Program-made: the position numbers and the translations under genes
Shown here: positions 63,672-64,000 of the stretch, one piece after another
Layout: every line of letters begins with the position of its first letter
Position numbering within the stretch: the first letter of the stretch is position 1
Assembly: GCF_009756665.1 (NCBI RefSeq)
Contig: NZ_CP037953.1
Span: 1,612,001-1,676,000 of the forward strand
DNA: 64,000 nucleotides
Direction of reading: 5' to 3'
Source: Permianibacter aggregans
GTDB taxonomy: Bacteria > Pseudomonadota > Gammaproteobacteria > Enterobacterales > Permianibacteraceae
The notes under the pieces: generated by a model
The model's input: only the letters and a program-made list of their open reading frames with translations
What the model was told of the DNA's origin: nothing
Databases searched by the model: none

Positions 63672-64000
63672 ATGACGCCCGAACAATTCCGCCAGTATGG
63701 TCATCAGTTGGTTGACTGGATTGCCGATCAACGCACCCAGATTTATCAAGGCCAGCCACCAGTAATGGCACCGGTCAAACCCGGCAGTTTGAAATCCGCG
63801 TTGCCGCGACAAGCGCCGGAACAACCGGAATCGATGGCGGCTATCCTGGCCGATCTGGACCACCTGATCACGCCAGCTTGCTCACATTTTTTGCATCCAC
63901 GTTTCTTTGGATATTTTCCGTCGAACGGCGAGTTGTCGACGGTGCTCGCTGATTTGGTGTCGACCGGTTTGGGTCAGCTCGGCTTGAATTGGCAATCAAG
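63672..64000 (+). CDS. Pyridoxal-dependent aromatic amino acid decarboxylase, 5' part
   Basis: The first 109 codons of a gene that continues past the window. It starts MTPEQFRQYGHQLVDWIADQ, and has HPRFFGYFPSNGELSTVLAD and LGQLGLNWQS, all typical of the group II decarboxylases that act on aromatic L-amino acids (DOPA/tryptophan/tyrosine type). The lysine that binds PLP lies beyond the window. ATG at 63672. Divergent from the M48 gene across about 200 bp. Confidence 0.9.
   Translation, partial: MTPEQFRQYGHQLVDWIADQRTQIYQGQPPVMAPVKPGSLKSALPRQAPEQPESMAAILADLDHLITPACSHFLHPRFFGYFPSNGELSTVLADLVSTGLGQLGLNWQS

Noticed and set aside
1-64000. CRISPR array, prophage or integrative element
   Set aside because: No regularly spaced repeats, phage structural or integrase genes, or att-like duplication at the tRNA gene were seen.

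Overview
This 64 kb window is an ordinary chromosomal stretch of a Gram-negative gammaproteobacterium with moderate-to-high G+C. MutH, RppH, RlmI, GlyQ/GlyS as separate subunits, AsnC, a DsbD next to CutA, a cytochrome c5-like protein and an RND pump all point that way. The tag/glyQ/glyS and cutA/dsbD neighbourhoods are classic gammaproteobacterial gene orders. Genus cannot be fixed from the sequence alone. No rRNA, prophage, CRISPR array or conjugative element was seen.

Layout. 1-10.1 kb holds housekeeping and membrane genes: rarD, a thioesterase, a YheT-type hydrolase, two uncharacterised genes (one coiled-coil, one Gly/Cys-rich), rppH, a HAD phosphatase, mutH, an RluA-type pseudouridine synthase, a methyltransferase and an MscS channel. 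10.1-13.9 kb is an ECF42-type sigma factor with its DGPF/YCII and VOC proteins; a 239 bp inverted-repeat element has inserted at the 3' end of the sigma gene. 13.9-18.9 kb holds rlmI, an outer-membrane protein, a DUF3106 pair, DAHP synthase and a GNAT enzyme. 19-31.2 kb is rich in c-di-GMP genes: two GGDEF enzymes, one response regulator with a degenerate GGDEF domain, a PilZ protein and a DUF1631 protein. cutA-dsbD, a CoA transferase and an IS4-family element carrying a frameshifted transposase lie among them. 31.2-36 kb is an EVE protein, tag, a VOC protein and glyQS. 36-44.3 kb has a pair of secreted paralogues, a secreted lipase-like protein with its partner, putP, a DUF2461 protein and a TetR/hydrolase operon. 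44.3-48.3 kb has a Fur-box region, divergent asnB/asnC, a small NTF2-like protein and tRNA-Arg(CCG). 48.6-53.7 kb is an RND pump with its adaptor and a cytochrome c5. 53.8-64 kb has a serine hydrolase, a structured non-coding stretch, a membrane-bound AraC regulator, a subtilisin-like protease, a large uncharacterised Pro-rich protein, a membrane M48 peptidase and the 5' end of an aromatic amino acid decarboxylase.

The points most worth following are: (1) the ECF42 regulon with a candidate target promoter and the mobile element abutting it; (2) a candidate three-way-junction RNA ahead of the membrane AraC gene; (3) a very short candidate Fur-controlled RNA at 44.4 kb; (4) the 744-residue orphan protein next to the M48 peptidase; (5) the asnC-asnB divergent pair. 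All functional statements rest on reading motifs and gene order by eye; no database search was run.
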